A stretch of 64,000 nucleotides of DNA. It comes from CAZAMI01 sp964627805. GTDB taxonomy: Archaea > Thermoproteota > Thermoprotei_A > Sulfolobales > NBVN01. The stretch is from positions 4,014 to 68,013 of the forward strand of contig CAZVLA010000031.1 in assembly GCA_964627805.1 (NCBI GenBank). The letters are read 5' to 3'. Of the stretch, positions 35,629 to 44,436 are shown in pieces. Under the pieces are notes generated by a model, which saw only the letters and a program-made list of their open reading frames with translations, had not been told where the DNA came from and searched no databases. Every line of letters starts with the position of its first letter. Position 1 is the stretch's first letter. The translations under genes were made by a program, and so were the position numbers.

Positions 35629-36852
35629 CTACGTATCTGTGACCTCCTCTAGGCATTCAAGAAGTTTAGAATGCGGTGCGTTTGTCTTAATGTATTTACT
35701 ATTGTAATGAGCTTTATATGCCTCATAACCCATATTATTAAGGCATTCCACTAAATTAGAAAGTTTAGGTTGATTCATTCTCCTAAACCTAGCCATTGTA
35801 GCAACATTATAAGTGTAGTTTAACGTTACTTCACGCTTAAGTATCTCTAATTGATCCTTAATGTACCTGTAGGTTTGTAAGTATCTATACTTTTTCTTTA
35901 AATTACTTAGTAACGAGTTTATGAATTCAGTACTGCCTAAATTACCTATCCATAAAGGACCTACTAAGTTAAGCCTATTACCGCATGTAGGGCATTTAAT
36001 GCTTAAGTTGCTTAAGGTACTCACTTCATCAATTCCTACGTAGTTAATGAAGCTACAATTGTTGCATACCTGTAAATATCCTAAGTGTTTTAGTAAGACT
36101 TCATTTGCCTTAGATGATGATTTAAGTACCTTAATAAACACTCTACAGTAATACAGTCTCCTCATAGAGATTAAGACCTCAATACCCCTATCAAACTTTA
36201 AAGCCTCACGTGCTATGAACCCAAGCAACACCCTTAAACATACTTCATTAGGTATGACCGTCCTATTAATTACTACACCGTATCTCCTTCTGCAGGCACT
36301 TACCTTAATCCCGCTTAAAGTAGCTACGTCAGTGGAGGTAATGCCTATCAATCCATTATTAACCACTGAATTAATACTTGAGGTTACGAAGGGCGCGGCT
36401 GAACCGAACGGATCTATGTCTACATACTTAATCACTAAACCTAACCGTTTGGACCTATACATTAATGCATTAGCGTCTTCATTGAAGATCCTAATCTCTT
36501 CAGGTGTTAGTTTATTAAGTCTCACATTTTTAACTATGCCCTCTACAGCCTTAGGTGATATGTCATTTGCTATACATGAATCACTACTACGAAGTGCTTC
36601 AGTTTCTACGTAGTACCTTATAGCCCTAATACCAGTACCTGATAGGGCATCAAGCACGTCCCCACGTAAGTTATTTAATTTGAAGTAAGTGTCTAGCACA
36701 AGCACTGAAAAATCTCTATTAAACGTCATTAGTGGATTATAGAACACCTCAGACCAAGTAGGCTCTATTACTCTATCTCTCCTTAGGTAATATATGGGGT
36801 TAACTATAGATACTCTTACCTTCCCCTCCCTAATGATTACCTCTTTCATCAA
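35629..36852 (-). CDS. trm1: tRNA (guanine-26-N2) dimethyltransferase Trm1
   Basis: Methylates G26 of tRNA. Family segments: IREGKVRVSIVN, FYNPLMTFNRDFSVLVL, DALSGTGIRAIRYYVE (SAM site), YVDIDPFGSAAPFVTSSI and LIGITSTDVATLSG. A C-terminal zinc ribbon is present (CNNCSF ... CPTCG) and the tail has RMNQPKLSN. 407 residues fits. It follows the TFB gene on the same strand after 38 bp. Confidence 0.95.
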   Translation of the reverse strand: MMKEVIIREGKVRVSIVNPIYYLRRDRVIEPTWSEVFYNPLMTFNRDFSVLVLDTYFKLNNLRGDVLDALSGTGIRAIRYYVETEALRSSDSCIANDISPKAVEGIVKNVRLNKLTPEEIRIFNEDANALMYRSKRLGLVIKYVDIDPFGSAAPFVTSSINSVVNNGLIGITSTDVATLSGIKVSACRRRYGVVINRTVIPNEVCLRVLLGFIAREALKFDRGIEVLISMRRLYYCRVFIKVLKSSSKANEVLLKHLGYLQVCNNCSFINYVGIDEVSTLSNLSIKCPTCGNRLNLVGPLWIGNLGSTEFINSLLSNLKKKYRYLQTYRYIKDQLEILKREVTLNYTYNVATMARFRRMNQPKLSNLVECLNNMGYEAYKAHYNSKYIKTNAPHSKLLECLEEVTDT

Positions 36853-36890
36853 TTAAGTATTAACTACGAACTAAATAAGTTAGGAATATA

Positions 36891-37751
36891 CTATAGCTTA
36901 ACCTCAATAAGCATATTATCTATTAGGTCCCTATACCTATTACGGATCGTGACCTCAGATACATTAACAGCTAATGAGAGATCCCTCTGAGTTCTTCTCT
37001 CGCCTAGTAATATAGATGCTATGTAAAGTGCTGCAGCAGCTAATCCCTTAGGTCCCTTACCTGAAGTAAGTCCTTCCCTCTTAGCTATTAATAGTATCCT
37101 TGATGCTAAAGTAACCATTTCAGGCTTTAATGATGCTTGATAAGCCATTTTATAGAGATAGCTCTGCGGTGATGGTGGCCTAACCCTTATTACTGTACCT
37201 GCTTCACTCATTATCTTTGACTCGGCATTCCATACCTCCTGTTGTGTAACTCTGCATAGACTCAGTATCTTCCTAGTATCTATGGGTAATTCTAAGTTGT
37301 TAGCAGCTAACTTAATTACTGCTGCAACAATGGCTCTTAAATTTCTTTTCTTAACAATACCTAACTTATGTATCTTCCTAAGCATAAGCCCAGCTTCCTC
37401 TTTTAACTGAGCAGAGAGGGGTGTTTCTAACCTAGCAACTACACTATTCATTAATTCTAGCGCCTTCACTAACTTCCTCTCTTTACTGCTTAAAGCCCTT
37501 AACCTACGATTCAATGCGTTTAATTTCCTTCCCTTCCTCGAGCTCGTATCTATCTGAGTAGCTAGCCCTTTATCGTGAACCTTATTAGTTAGTGGGGACC
37601 CAACACGCTCCCTAGCCAACACATCCTCAATACCGAAGGTCCTCCATTCAGGACCGTAATCAAACGCGTGGTCACTTATTACTTCACCAGTCTCGATGCA
37701 TATGTACTCTCCACGTTCCTCATCATATATTATATGCTCAGGTAAGCACAT
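36891..37751 (-). CDS. tfb: Transcription initiation factor TFB
   Basis: The archaeal TFIIB, bridging TBP-DNA and RNA polymerase. The zinc-ribbon region is reduced in the crenarchaeal way (CLPEHIIYDEERGEYICIETG: C2 and C18 without the usual second cysteines). Then comes the B-reader region (GPEWRTFGIED, GSPLTNKVHDKGLATQID) and two cyclin folds (about 95-185 and 195-286), with the recognition helix in SEVTIRNRYRDL. It lies 11 bp after gar1. A short TFB3-like paralogue is at 26.2 kb. Confidence 0.95.
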   Translation of the reverse strand: MCLPEHIIYDEERGEYICIETGEVISDHAFDYGPEWRTFGIEDVLARERVGSPLTNKVHDKGLATQIDTSSRKGRKLNALNRRLRALSSKERKLVKALELMNSVVARLETPLSAQLKEEAGLMLRKIHKLGIVKKRNLRAIVAAVIKLAANNLELPIDTRKILSLCRVTQQEVWNAESKIMSEAGTVIRVRPPSPQSYLYKMAYQASLKPEMVTLASRILLIAKREGLTSGKGPKGLAAAALYIASILLGERRTQRDLSLAVNVSEVTIRNRYRDLIDNMLIEVKL

Positions 37752-37762
37752 AATAAATCACC

Positions 37763-38005
37763 CTACCTAAGGAACAGTATGTCGTAAGGCTCAAGTACGG
37801 CTTCTTTTCTAGCTGGTTTAACTAGTACGTAAGGTGACCTAATAGGTCCTATCACGTCAACGACCCTACCTACGTATTTGCCATTACGATCAAAAACGCG
37901 CGATCCTATACGAGGAGGTCTAGGTACGGTCAGCTTAACGAGCATCTTACCTGAAGCTGTTGTATGGATAAAGTAACCTAGCCTCCTCAAAACACCGCAC
38001 CACAA
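37763..38005 (-). CDS. gar1: H/ACA RNP protein Gar1
   Basis: 80-residue beta-barrel protein of the H/ACA pseudouridylation RNP that contacts Cbf5. It has the core GSRVFDRNGKYVGRVVDVIGPIR cut across its length, then SPYVLVKP. The Gar1-TFB gene pair is common in archaea, supporting both calls. The start is TTG (38005), matching a TATA element at 38024-38033 and a leaderless message. Confidence 0.9.
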   Translation of the reverse strand: MWCGVLRRLGYFIHTTASGKMLVKLTVPRPPRIGSRVFDRNGKYVGRVVDVIGPIRSPYVLVKPARKEAVLEPYDILFLR

Positions 38006-38023
38006 GTTTTACTTCCTCGCGGG

Positions 38024-38033
38024 TTAATTTAAA
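38024..38033 (-). promoter_or_regulatory. TATA box of the gar1-tfb operon
   Basis: The minus strand reads TTTAAATTAA, centred about 25 bp upstream of the TTG start of gar1, which predicts a leaderless transcript. Confidence 0.55.
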
Positions 38034-38079
38034 GGAGTAATTACTTAAGACTGGTTCGCAAATGAGGTATTACTTAATA

Positions 38080-38095
38080 GGTATTACGTAATACC
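38080..38095. promoter_or_regulatory. 16-bp perfect palindrome upstream of gar1-tfb
   Basis: GGTATTACGTAATACC, a perfect inverted repeat about 50 bp upstream of the gar1 TATA box. Its half-site GGTATTAC occurs a third time as a direct copy at 38066-38073. The gap 38006-38173 holds no gene. An operator is possible; a hairpin in the SRP19 transcript end is the alternative. Confidence 0.45.
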
Positions 38096-38173
38096 CGGTT
38101 GCCCTAAGTACTGCATTATTAGTGATTAAGTGTAAGTCCTTTAAGTTCGCGGATCACTTGTCAAGCGCGTTCC

Positions 38174-38467
38174 TCACTTAGATCTTAAATCCTTCAATAC
38201 CTTAGCTAATTTCTTCATGAGTGAAAGTTTACTTTCATTAGTTCTAACTACTAAGTACCATCCATAACTACTAAACCATGTCCTAGGATATTTCTTCCCT
38301 TCAATAATCTCGCAGTCTAGATTCATTTCTTTACAAGCTAGTATTACTTCCTCCTTCTTAATTCTATCTAGAGCAATTTCCTTAGGTACTTTTCTTCCTA
38401 ATCTCCTACTTAATCTAATATCGATATATTCAGGCCATATAATTCGTTCCTTCCTCTCACTACTCAA
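38174..38467 (-). CDS. srp19: Signal recognition particle protein SRP19
   Basis: 97 residues; binds 7S RNA and prepares it for SRP54. The family start IIWPEYIDIRLSRRLGRKVPK, with the following strand-helix and KYPRTWFSSYGWYLVV, is diagnostic. It is on the minus strand between rps8e and gar1. Confidence 0.94.
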   Translation of the reverse strand: MSSERKERIIWPEYIDIRLSRRLGRKVPKEIALDRIKKEEVILACKEMNLDCEIIEGKKYPRTWFSSYGWYLVVRTNESKLSLMKKLAKVLKDLRSK

Positions 38468-38502
38468 TTAAGTTACCCTTATAGGTGATGCGTCGCTGGT
38501 AC

Positions 38503-38895
38503 TTATTTCCTAGCCTCTATCAGTACTGCATTTATTACTCCATCCTGCCCTGGTCTTGATGTTACCTTGGCAATACCTAATTCAGTCTCTATTATAGTTC
38601 CTTTAGTTATTATGCCTAACCTAGCATGCTCTCTATTATCTGGGGTCTCTATAATCTTAAGTATCTTAACTTTCTTAGTCTCACCTGTTTCAGGGTTTGT
38701 TAGGTTTACGTAACTAGCCTCCTTAACTCTTACTTTGAAGTTACCTCCTCTAACTCTTTCCACCACTACTCTATCCCTACTTGATAACTTAGTGTTTGTT
38801 GGGAACCTACCTAATTCGTACTTACGCTTCTTTCTGTAGGGCCTCTTCCTACCGCCAGTTATCTTTCTTAGGTCATTACCTTGGTATATCCCCAC
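38503..38895 (-). CDS. rps8e: Ribosomal protein S8e
   Basis: 130-residue archaeal S8e, reading GIYQGNDLRKITGGRKRPYR near the start, then ELGRFPTNTKLSSRDRVVVE, and KVRVKEASYVNL. A much longer reading to 39108 exists on paper but overlaps uppS and has no family likeness; GTG at 38895 follows AGGGG and matches the usual S8e N-terminus (GxYxGNDLxKxTGG). Divergent from uppS. Confidence 0.95.
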   Translation of the reverse strand: MGIYQGNDLRKITGGRKRPYRKKRKYELGRFPTNTKLSSRDRVVVERVRGGNFKVRVKEASYVNLTNPETGETKKVKILKIIETPDNREHARLGIITKGTIIETELGIAKVTSRPGQDGVINAVLIEARK

Positions 38896-38967
38896 GCAAA
38901 CCCCTTCAGAAGGGATATAACGCTCCTTAAAAGCTTTATATTGTGTGAGGCGTGCTGTGTCTTGAAA

Positions 38968-39810
38968 ATGAGACTGGGGAGGAATCCAATAGTACTTGGT
39001 GCTTTGAGGAGAGTAGGTAAGATACTTCTCCGTATTGCTAAGCCTATTTACAAGCTCTACGAGCTGATTCTGTGGACGCAGATATGTTGCGGCCCCATAC
39101 CTAAGCACGTAGCTATAATACCTGACGGTAATAGAAGGTGGGCTAGGTTATACGGGTTAGACTCTAAGTACGGACATAGTATGGGGTATGAGAAATTAAA
39201 GGAAGTACTAAACTGGATATGGGACTTAGGAGTTAAGGTAATTACAATATACGCGATGTCATATGAAAATTGCTTAAAAAGACCTAAGGACGAGAGGGAG
39301 CACTTACTCAACTTACTTAGTAAAGCAATTGATGAATTCTTAAGTAATGGTGAGATAGATAGAAAGAAGGTAAGGGTTAAGTTCTTTGGTAGGTTCAACC
39401 TAATACCAGACGAGATAATTAATAAAATGAGGAAGCTAGAGGAGTATAGCTCGAAGTACAAAGACAGATACCTAAACATAGCTGTATGTTACGGCGGTAG
39501 GCAGGAGATAATAGATGCTGTTAATAAAATAATTGAGGATTTCAAAAAGGGTAAGATAAGCTCTAGACTTGATGAGAATACATTTAGAAAGTACTTAGGA
39601 ATTTCTCACCTAGTAAATGAGGAGGGATTGGAGGAACCCGACTTAGTGATTAGGACATCAGGTGAGTTGAGGATAAGTAATTTCTTACTATGGCAGATAG
39701 CATATAGTGAGCTGTACTTCTGTGATGTTTACTGGCCTGACTTTAGAAAGATAGATTTATGGAGAGCCATTAGGTCTTATCAGAAGAGAGAGCGTAGGTT
39801 TGGGAAGTGA
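38968..39810 (+). CDS. uppS: Cis-prenyltransferase (UppS family)
   Basis: Builds long cis-polyprenyl diphosphates, in archaea for glycan-carrier lipids. The catalytic aspartate lies in HVAIIPDGNRRWARLYG, then GHSMGYEKLKE, TIYAMSYENCLKRP, and ELYFCDVYWPDF near the end, all standard. An open reading to 38881 overlaps S8e; the TATA-like CTTTATATT near 38935 points to a start at 38962 (TTG) or 38968 (ATG), which leaves a hydrophobic N-terminal helix in place. About 280 residues. Confidence 0.93.
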   Translation: MRLGRNPIVLGALRRVGKILLRIAKPIYKLYELILWTQICCGPIPKHVAIIPDGNRRWARLYGLDSKYGHSMGYEKLKEVLNWIWDLGVKVITIYAMSYENCLKRPKDEREHLLNLLSKAIDEFLSNGEIDRKKVRVKFFGRFNLIPDEIINKMRKLEEYSSKYKDRYLNIAVCYGGRQEIIDAVNKIIEDFKKGKISSRLDENTFRKYLGISHLVNEEGLEEPDLVIRTSGELRISNFLLWQIAYSELYFCDVYWPDFRKIDLWRAIRSYQKRERRFGK

Positions 39811-39815
39811 ATTAA

Positions 39816-40694
39816 TTACTCCACCTCACCGTATATGGCTTTAAGATCTTCCAACGTAAGTCTCTTGCCCTCCTTTAGTTTACGTATAGCCCTCTCCCTC
39901 TTCTCCTTAAGTATTCGCTCCTCAACGGCTTTCTTCTTACTTATTCTTAAGTTACGTAATTTCTCCTGTAATTCTCTGTAACTGCTCATTAACTTCTCAA
40001 GTTCCTCAGATAAACTTAATAATTCATTAACCTTCGATTTAATATCGTTATTACATTCATTAATCTCATTTTGGAGATTATTAATGATATTCTTTAACTC
40101 GCCTATCCTCCCTCTCACCTCATTGATCCTATTACTCACTTCTCCAATTCGAGTATTTATATCATTTAATTTAATTAGTAGGCTCTTTAGTTCCGCTTTT
40201 AATTCACTATACTCTTCCTGTGTCTTCTTGGCTTCTATTATCTTAGATAATTTAGCCTCTAATCTAGCGATTTCCTTAATTATACGGTTCTCTTCCTCTA
40301 GTGGTAATGATTCAGTAATTATTCTCCATTCAAGCTCATCTATCCTTGATTTTATTTTATTGAGTGAGACGATCCTACCTATGTTCTTACCTAAATTATT
40401 TAGAAATTCTCTAGTTGAGAATAACTTACTCTTCACTTCCCTAATTTTCCTTATTAGGGCTCTCCGATCCTCAATAAGTTTTGAACGAGTAGTCTTAAGC
40501 TCATTAAGTAATTCACGTTCATTCTTTAATCTCTCTCTTAACTCTTTAATCCTCTGTATTTTCTCTCCTCTAACTTGCTTAATCCTCCGTATCTCCTCAG
40601 CTAACTCACGTCGCTTACTCTTTAGTTCCTTAATTCTGTCTCTTAAATTACTTAATTCCCTTATTATAGTTTCTTCGTCACTTGCTCCGGACAT
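39816..40694 (-). CDS. Archaeal coiled-coil protein (COG1340-like)
   Basis: 292 residues, nearly all heptad coiled coil (LRDRIKELKSKRRELAEEI and onward) broken by a short middle turn near 110-125, with a basic C-terminal stretch (SKKKAVEERILKEKRERAIRK) and LTLEDLKAIYGEVE at the end. The size and ending match the uncharacterised archaeal COG1340 family. Role unknown; possibly a ribosome or RNA-associated spacer. It begins 15 bp after acdB. Confidence 0.75.
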   Translation of the reverse strand: MSGASDEETIIRELSNLRDRIKELKSKRRELAEEIRRIKQVRGEKIQRIKELRERLKNERELLNELKTTRSKLIEDRRALIRKIREVKSKLFSTREFLNNLGKNIGRIVSLNKIKSRIDELEWRIITESLPLEEENRIIKEIARLEAKLSKIIEAKKTQEEYSELKAELKSLLIKLNDINTRIGEVSNRINEVRGRIGELKNIINNLQNEINECNNDIKSKVNELLSLSEELEKLMSSYRELQEKLRNLRISKKKAVEERILKEKRERAIRKLKEGKRLTLEDLKAIYGEVE

Positions 40695-40709
40695 AATGAT
40701 TACACTCTC

Positions 40710-41432
40710 TTAATGTCTTTCTTCAGTTTTTAGTAGTACACGTGCATCTGCTACCTTAGCTCCCTTCCCTTTCTCAAACGCCATTATCGGGTTTAGATCT
40801 ACGTCGGATACTTCATTAAGATCCTCCATTAACTTTGATAGATTAACTATTATCTCCACTAGTGCTTCCTTGTCCCTTGGGGGCTCACCCCTATAGCCGT
40901 CAAGGATCCTAGCAGCTCTGATTTCCTTAAGCATGGTCTCAGCATCGTATCTAGTAACTGGGGCTATTCTGAAGCTTACGTCCTTAAGTACTTCAACGAA
41001 GATTCCGCCTAAGCCGAACATTATTATCGGTCCGAAGGTTGGGTCTCTAGTAGCTCCTACTATGACTTCTAAAGCGTCGGGGACCATCTCCTGAACTAAT
41101 ACTCCAGCTACCTTGGCATTAGGTGCTCTCTTACTTACGTTGCTCATTATCTCATTAAAAGCCTTCTCAACCTCTGTTTCATCTTTAAGACCTACTTTGA
41201 CACCACCTACATCACTCTTATGTACGATATCCGGGCTCACTATCTTAAGAACTACTGGAAAGCCCACGTTCTTGGCTATCTTGACGGCCTCCTCAGGTGA
41301 TCTGGCTAAGTCAGCATTGGGTACGGGTATGTTGTAGGCTCTTAGTAGGGTATATGCTTCATGTTCTAATAACTTTCTCCTACCCTCACTTAATGCCTTA
41401 TCTATTATCTCCTTAACTAACGCGTGACCCAT
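40710..41432 (-). CDS. acdB: Acetyl-CoA synthetase (ADP-forming) beta subunit
   Basis: ATP-grasp subunit of the enzyme that makes acetate plus ATP from acetyl-CoA, the main substrate-level step of peptide and sugar fermentation in hyperthermophiles. It has LLEHEAYTLLRAYNIPVPN, FPVVLKIVSPDIVHKSDVGG, and EVIVGATRDPTFGPIIMFGLGG cut into the standard blocks; ends with DLNPIMAFEKG. 240 residues matches the separate beta subunit. The alpha subunit gene is not in the window. Confidence 0.93.
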   Translation of the reverse strand: MGHALVKEIIDKALSEGRRKLLEHEAYTLLRAYNIPVPNADLARSPEEAVKIAKNVGFPVVLKIVSPDIVHKSDVGGVKVGLKDETEVEKAFNEIMSNVSKRAPNAKVAGVLVQEMVPDALEVIVGATRDPTFGPIIMFGLGGIFVEVLKDVSFRIAPVTRYDAETMLKEIRAARILDGYRGEPPRDKEALVEIIVNLSKLMEDLNEVSDVDLNPIMAFEKGKGAKVADARVLLKTEERH

Positions 41433-41499
41433 CTTTTACCCCGCCTTACATTAGAAAGTAGTCATTTAAAGGTTATATATGCGTACTCACATGAAGCCC

Positions 41500-42312
41500 T
41501 CATAACTTCCCACTAGGCTCCTCAGTTAAGTAGTCCTCACCACCGGCGACAACCTTCTGAATAGCTCCGTATAGTACCTCTAGATTTATTTCATCCCTAG
41601 CTGAAATAGGGATTACATCAGAGTACAGTTGCTTAAGTGATTCACACAGCTTAACTACGGCGTCGTAATCAATCAAGGGAGTAACTACTGGTAATTCATG
41701 GCAACTATATTCCTCACTTAATATCTTCATTAAGTATAAATCACTGATGATCTTACCTATCTCATTCTCCCCTAAACCCCTCTGAGTTATCAGTAAGTCA
41801 ATCTTATTAATAGCGAGGATCTGAGGTAACTGCATCCTATAAAGTGTTGATAGGGATAGTAGAAGAAGTGAGAATGCCGAGGCCGGGGTTGAGGCTAGTC
41901 TAGCATCAACTATAAACACAACAGCTGTCTTGTATCCACGTGTCAACTCACGTATTATCTGAGGACCTAAGCGCCGAAAAGCAATTACCTCGAGCTGGCC
42001 AGGTAAGTCAACTAATGCGTAATTAGCCCTTACCTCCTCAATATCCCTTCTAATATCCTCAACGTAATTAATCAGCATATCAACACTAGCTACTAAAGCA
42101 CCGTTAGGACCTAGGCCCTTCTCGATCATTAAGTCGTATGTCCTTACATACCTCCTAACATCGACGTCAGGTACGTAAGGTAATGACTCAGCCGCTGGGT
42201 CGAAGTTCACTTTAGCTACACTCATTTGGGAGTCCTCAATCCAGTCAGAAAGCGCCTTAACTAATGTTGACTTACCCGAACCCGCCGGACCTGCAATGAT
42301 TACGTAGTACAT
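41500..42312 (-). CDS. GPN-loop GTPase
   Basis: 270 residues with GPAGSGKST (8-16) as P-loop and the GPN insertion at 68-70 (KGLGPNGAL) that completes the active site of the dimer; DLPGQLEVIAFR is switch II and AINKIDLL the guanine motif. Eukaryotic relatives help RNA polymerase assembly; the archaeal role is open. It follows amrS by 23 bp. Confidence 0.93.
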   Translation of the reverse strand: MYYVIIAGPAGSGKSTLVKALSDWIEDSQMSVAKVNFDPAAESLPYVPDVDVRRYVRTYDLMIEKGLGPNGALVASVDMLINYVEDIRRDIEEVRANYALVDLPGQLEVIAFRRLGPQIIRELTRGYKTAVVFIVDARLASTPASAFSLLLLSLSTLYRMQLPQILAINKIDLLITQRGLGENEIGKIISDLYLMKILSEEYSCHELPVVTPLIDYDAVVKLCESLKQLYSDVIPISARDEINLEVLYGAIQKVVAGGEDYLTEEPSGKL

Positions 42313-42335
42313 AACCTAGAACCCGCTTATAGTGT

Positions 42336-43403
42336 TTATAAGAGCCAAAATAACCTACGTCTTTTATACTTACCAACGATGTTTAGTCTATAGCCGCATT
42401 TAGGGCATTTCCCGTCTTCACTCAATTTGTAGCTAATTACCTCGAAACCGTACCTCTCAATAACTAACTCACCGCATTTAGGGCAGTACGTGTGCTCTAG
42501 TGGGTGACCAGGTACGTTACCTAGGTACACGTGCTTTAACCCCTCCTCCTTAGCAACTTTAGCGCATTTTTCCAGTAAACTCAACGGTGTGGGTTCAACG
42601 TCAGTCATTAAGTAGTTGGGGTAAAATCTAAGTAGGTGAAGGGGGACTTCATCACTCAATTCATTTACGATCCACCTAACTAATCTTCTTAGATCCTTAA
42701 GGTCTTCATCAGCTCCTGGTATTATTAAGTTAGTTATCTCTATAAACACGCCACCTCTCTTCAGCTCAAGAATGGTATCGAATATGGGGTCAGGATCAGG
42801 TACGCTCATGAACTTACGGTAAAACTCACGATTGCCTGACACTTTTAAATCAATCGTTGCTGCGTCCATGTACTTACTAATCTCCTTAGCGGCTTCAATA
42901 CTCATGTAGCCATTAGTTACCATGGTGTTAAATAATCCATTCTTCCTAGCTAATTTAGCTGTGTCGTACATTAACTCGAAGAACACGGTTGGTTCATTAT
43001 ATGTGTAGCTAATACCATCACTTCCCCTTCTTAAAGCCATTTCAACGATTCTGCTAGGCTCTATATACTCGCCGAAAATCTCATCCTTACGGGCTTGACT
43101 AATTGACCAGTTAAGGCAGAACTTACAGAAGAAGTTACATCCTGATGTCGATATGGAGAATACCAAGGAACCTGGGTGGAAGTGGTATAGTGGTTTCTTC
43201 TCTATAGGATCTACATTAGCTGCTGTAAGTAATCCGTAGACTAACGTGTATAACTTACCCCCTTGATTGTACCTAACGCCGCATGCACCGTACTCCCCCT
43301 CACTTATGATGCAGTACCTATGACACAGTCTACACCTAACCTTACCATTGATGCGTTCCCAGAACATCGCTTCCTTAATCCAAGGCTTACTTAAGTCAAT
43401 CAT
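42336..43403 (-). CDS. amrS: AmrS-type radical SAM enzyme
   Basis: 355 residues. The radical-SAM cluster motif is C89-x3-C93-x2-C96 (SGCNFFCKFCLNW). Upstream Cys pairs (C24, C27, C31, C41) match the N-terminal part of the AMMECR1/Memo/radical-SAM (AmmeMemoRadiSam) family, and SDGISYTYNEPTVFFE and NTMVTNGYMS are family segments. A C-terminal zinc ribbon (CPKCG twice) is added. The AMMECR1 and Memo partners are not next to it here. Confidence 0.9.
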   Translation of the reverse strand: MIDLSKPWIKEAMFWERINGKVRCRLCHRYCIISEGEYGACGVRYNQGGKLYTLVYGLLTAANVDPIEKKPLYHFHPGSLVFSISTSGCNFFCKFCLNWSISQARKDEIFGEYIEPSRIVEMALRRGSDGISYTYNEPTVFFELMYDTAKLARKNGLFNTMVTNGYMSIEAAKEISKYMDAATIDLKVSGNREFYRKFMSVPDPDPIFDTILELKRGGVFIEITNLIIPGADEDLKDLRRLVRWIVNELSDEVPLHLLRFYPNYLMTDVEPTPLSLLEKCAKVAKEEGLKHVYLGNVPGHPLEHTYCPKCGELVIERYGFEVISYKLSEDGKCPKCGYRLNIVGKYKRRRLFWLL

Positions 43404-43485
43404 GAGTATACTACACCTAATTACATCTTGCTAAGCCCTAGGTTAAATTTTAATAAAATAGCTAACTGAAGCAATATCGGGATAC

Positions 43486-44415
43486 ATGGTGGGGTTGAGG
43501 ATTGTACCGCTTAGTAATTCATTAGGCTTAGGAAGGAGTATTGCGGATTTACTCAATGCAGAACTTACTAAGGTATTTACTAAAACCTTTCCTGATGGTG
43601 AATTATACGTTAGGGTAGAAGATGACCTAAGCGGTGATGACGTAGTAGTAATTCAGTCTCTATACCCTAACCAAAACACATCAATAATTGAGTTACTGCT
43701 GGGTATCGACGCGGTTAGGAGGTGTGGAGCTAGTAGAGTTATTGCTGTAGTACCTTACTTAGCGTATTCAAGACAGGATAGGCAGTTTCTTAAGGGTGAG
43801 GCAGTTAGTTCATATGTACTGCTAAGTACCATTAAGACTTTAGGTACTAACTACTTACTAACTATTGACGCACATAGTGATAGGCTTAAGGAGTACTTCG
43901 GTAATGGATTTACTAATATACTCCCTATGGAGATCTTCTCAAAGTATCTAATTGAGAAGGAAGGCGTTAAGGAAGGAAGTGAGGATGCAATTATAGTAGC
44001 ACCTGATAAAGGGGCTGAGCATAGGGCTAGGGCGTTAAGTGAAGTACTTAGGATTAACTACGTGGTCATTAAGAAGGTTAGAAATAGGTATACAGGGGAA
44101 ATTAAGCATGAATTCCCTAAAGAGATTGACGTTAAAGGTAAGATTGCTGTAGTAGTTGATGACATAATAAGTACTGGAGGTACCGTAGCAAGTATAGCTA
44201 AATTCCTAAATAGCTTAGGTACCGAGAAAGTAGTGGTTTTAGCTAGCCACGGATTATTCGTAGGTAATGCTATTGAGAAATTAAGGAGGGCAGGAGTATC
44301 TAGGGTGGTGATTATTAAGACCGTAGGTAGGTATCCTAGTAGCGACCTTATAGAGGTAATTGATCCATCAGCGTTATTAGCTAGGCATTTAAGGAATCTA
44401 ACTTTAGCACTATGA
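43486..44415 (+). CDS. prs: Ribose-phosphate pyrophosphokinase
   Basis: Makes PRPP from ribose-5-phosphate and ATP for nucleotides, histidine and tryptophan. It shows the flag region (KTFPDGELYVRVEDD), PYLAYSRQDRQFLKGE, and the PRPP loop AVVVDDIISTGGT near 221-233. 309 residues. Divergent from amrS; the Trm-G10 gene follows after 21 bp. Confidence 0.97.
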   Translation: MVGLRIVPLSNSLGLGRSIADLLNAELTKVFTKTFPDGELYVRVEDDLSGDDVVVIQSLYPNQNTSIIELLLGIDAVRRCGASRVIAVVPYLAYSRQDRQFLKGEAVSSYVLLSTIKTLGTNYLLTIDAHSDRLKEYFGNGFTNILPMEIFSKYLIEKEGVKEGSEDAIIVAPDKGAEHRARALSEVLRINYVVIKKVRNRYTGEIKHEFPKEIDVKGKIAVVVDDIISTGGTVASIAKFLNSLGTEKVVVLASHGLFVGNAIEKLRRAGVSRVVIIKTVGRYPSSDLIEVIDPSALLARHLRNLTLAL

Positions 44416-44436
44416 CCTAACTACTTAGGGATAGAG

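Noticed and set aside
36891..37751. TFB zinc ribbon lacking two cysteines as a defect
   Set aside because: As I recall, Sulfolobus TFB has the same reduced pattern (CPPDK ... CSETG), so it is normal for Crenarchaea.
38896..39108. N-terminal extension of S8e
   Set aside because: It overlaps the uppS coding sequence on the other strand and is unlike any S8e; GTG 38895 has a ribosome-binding site and the normal N-terminus.
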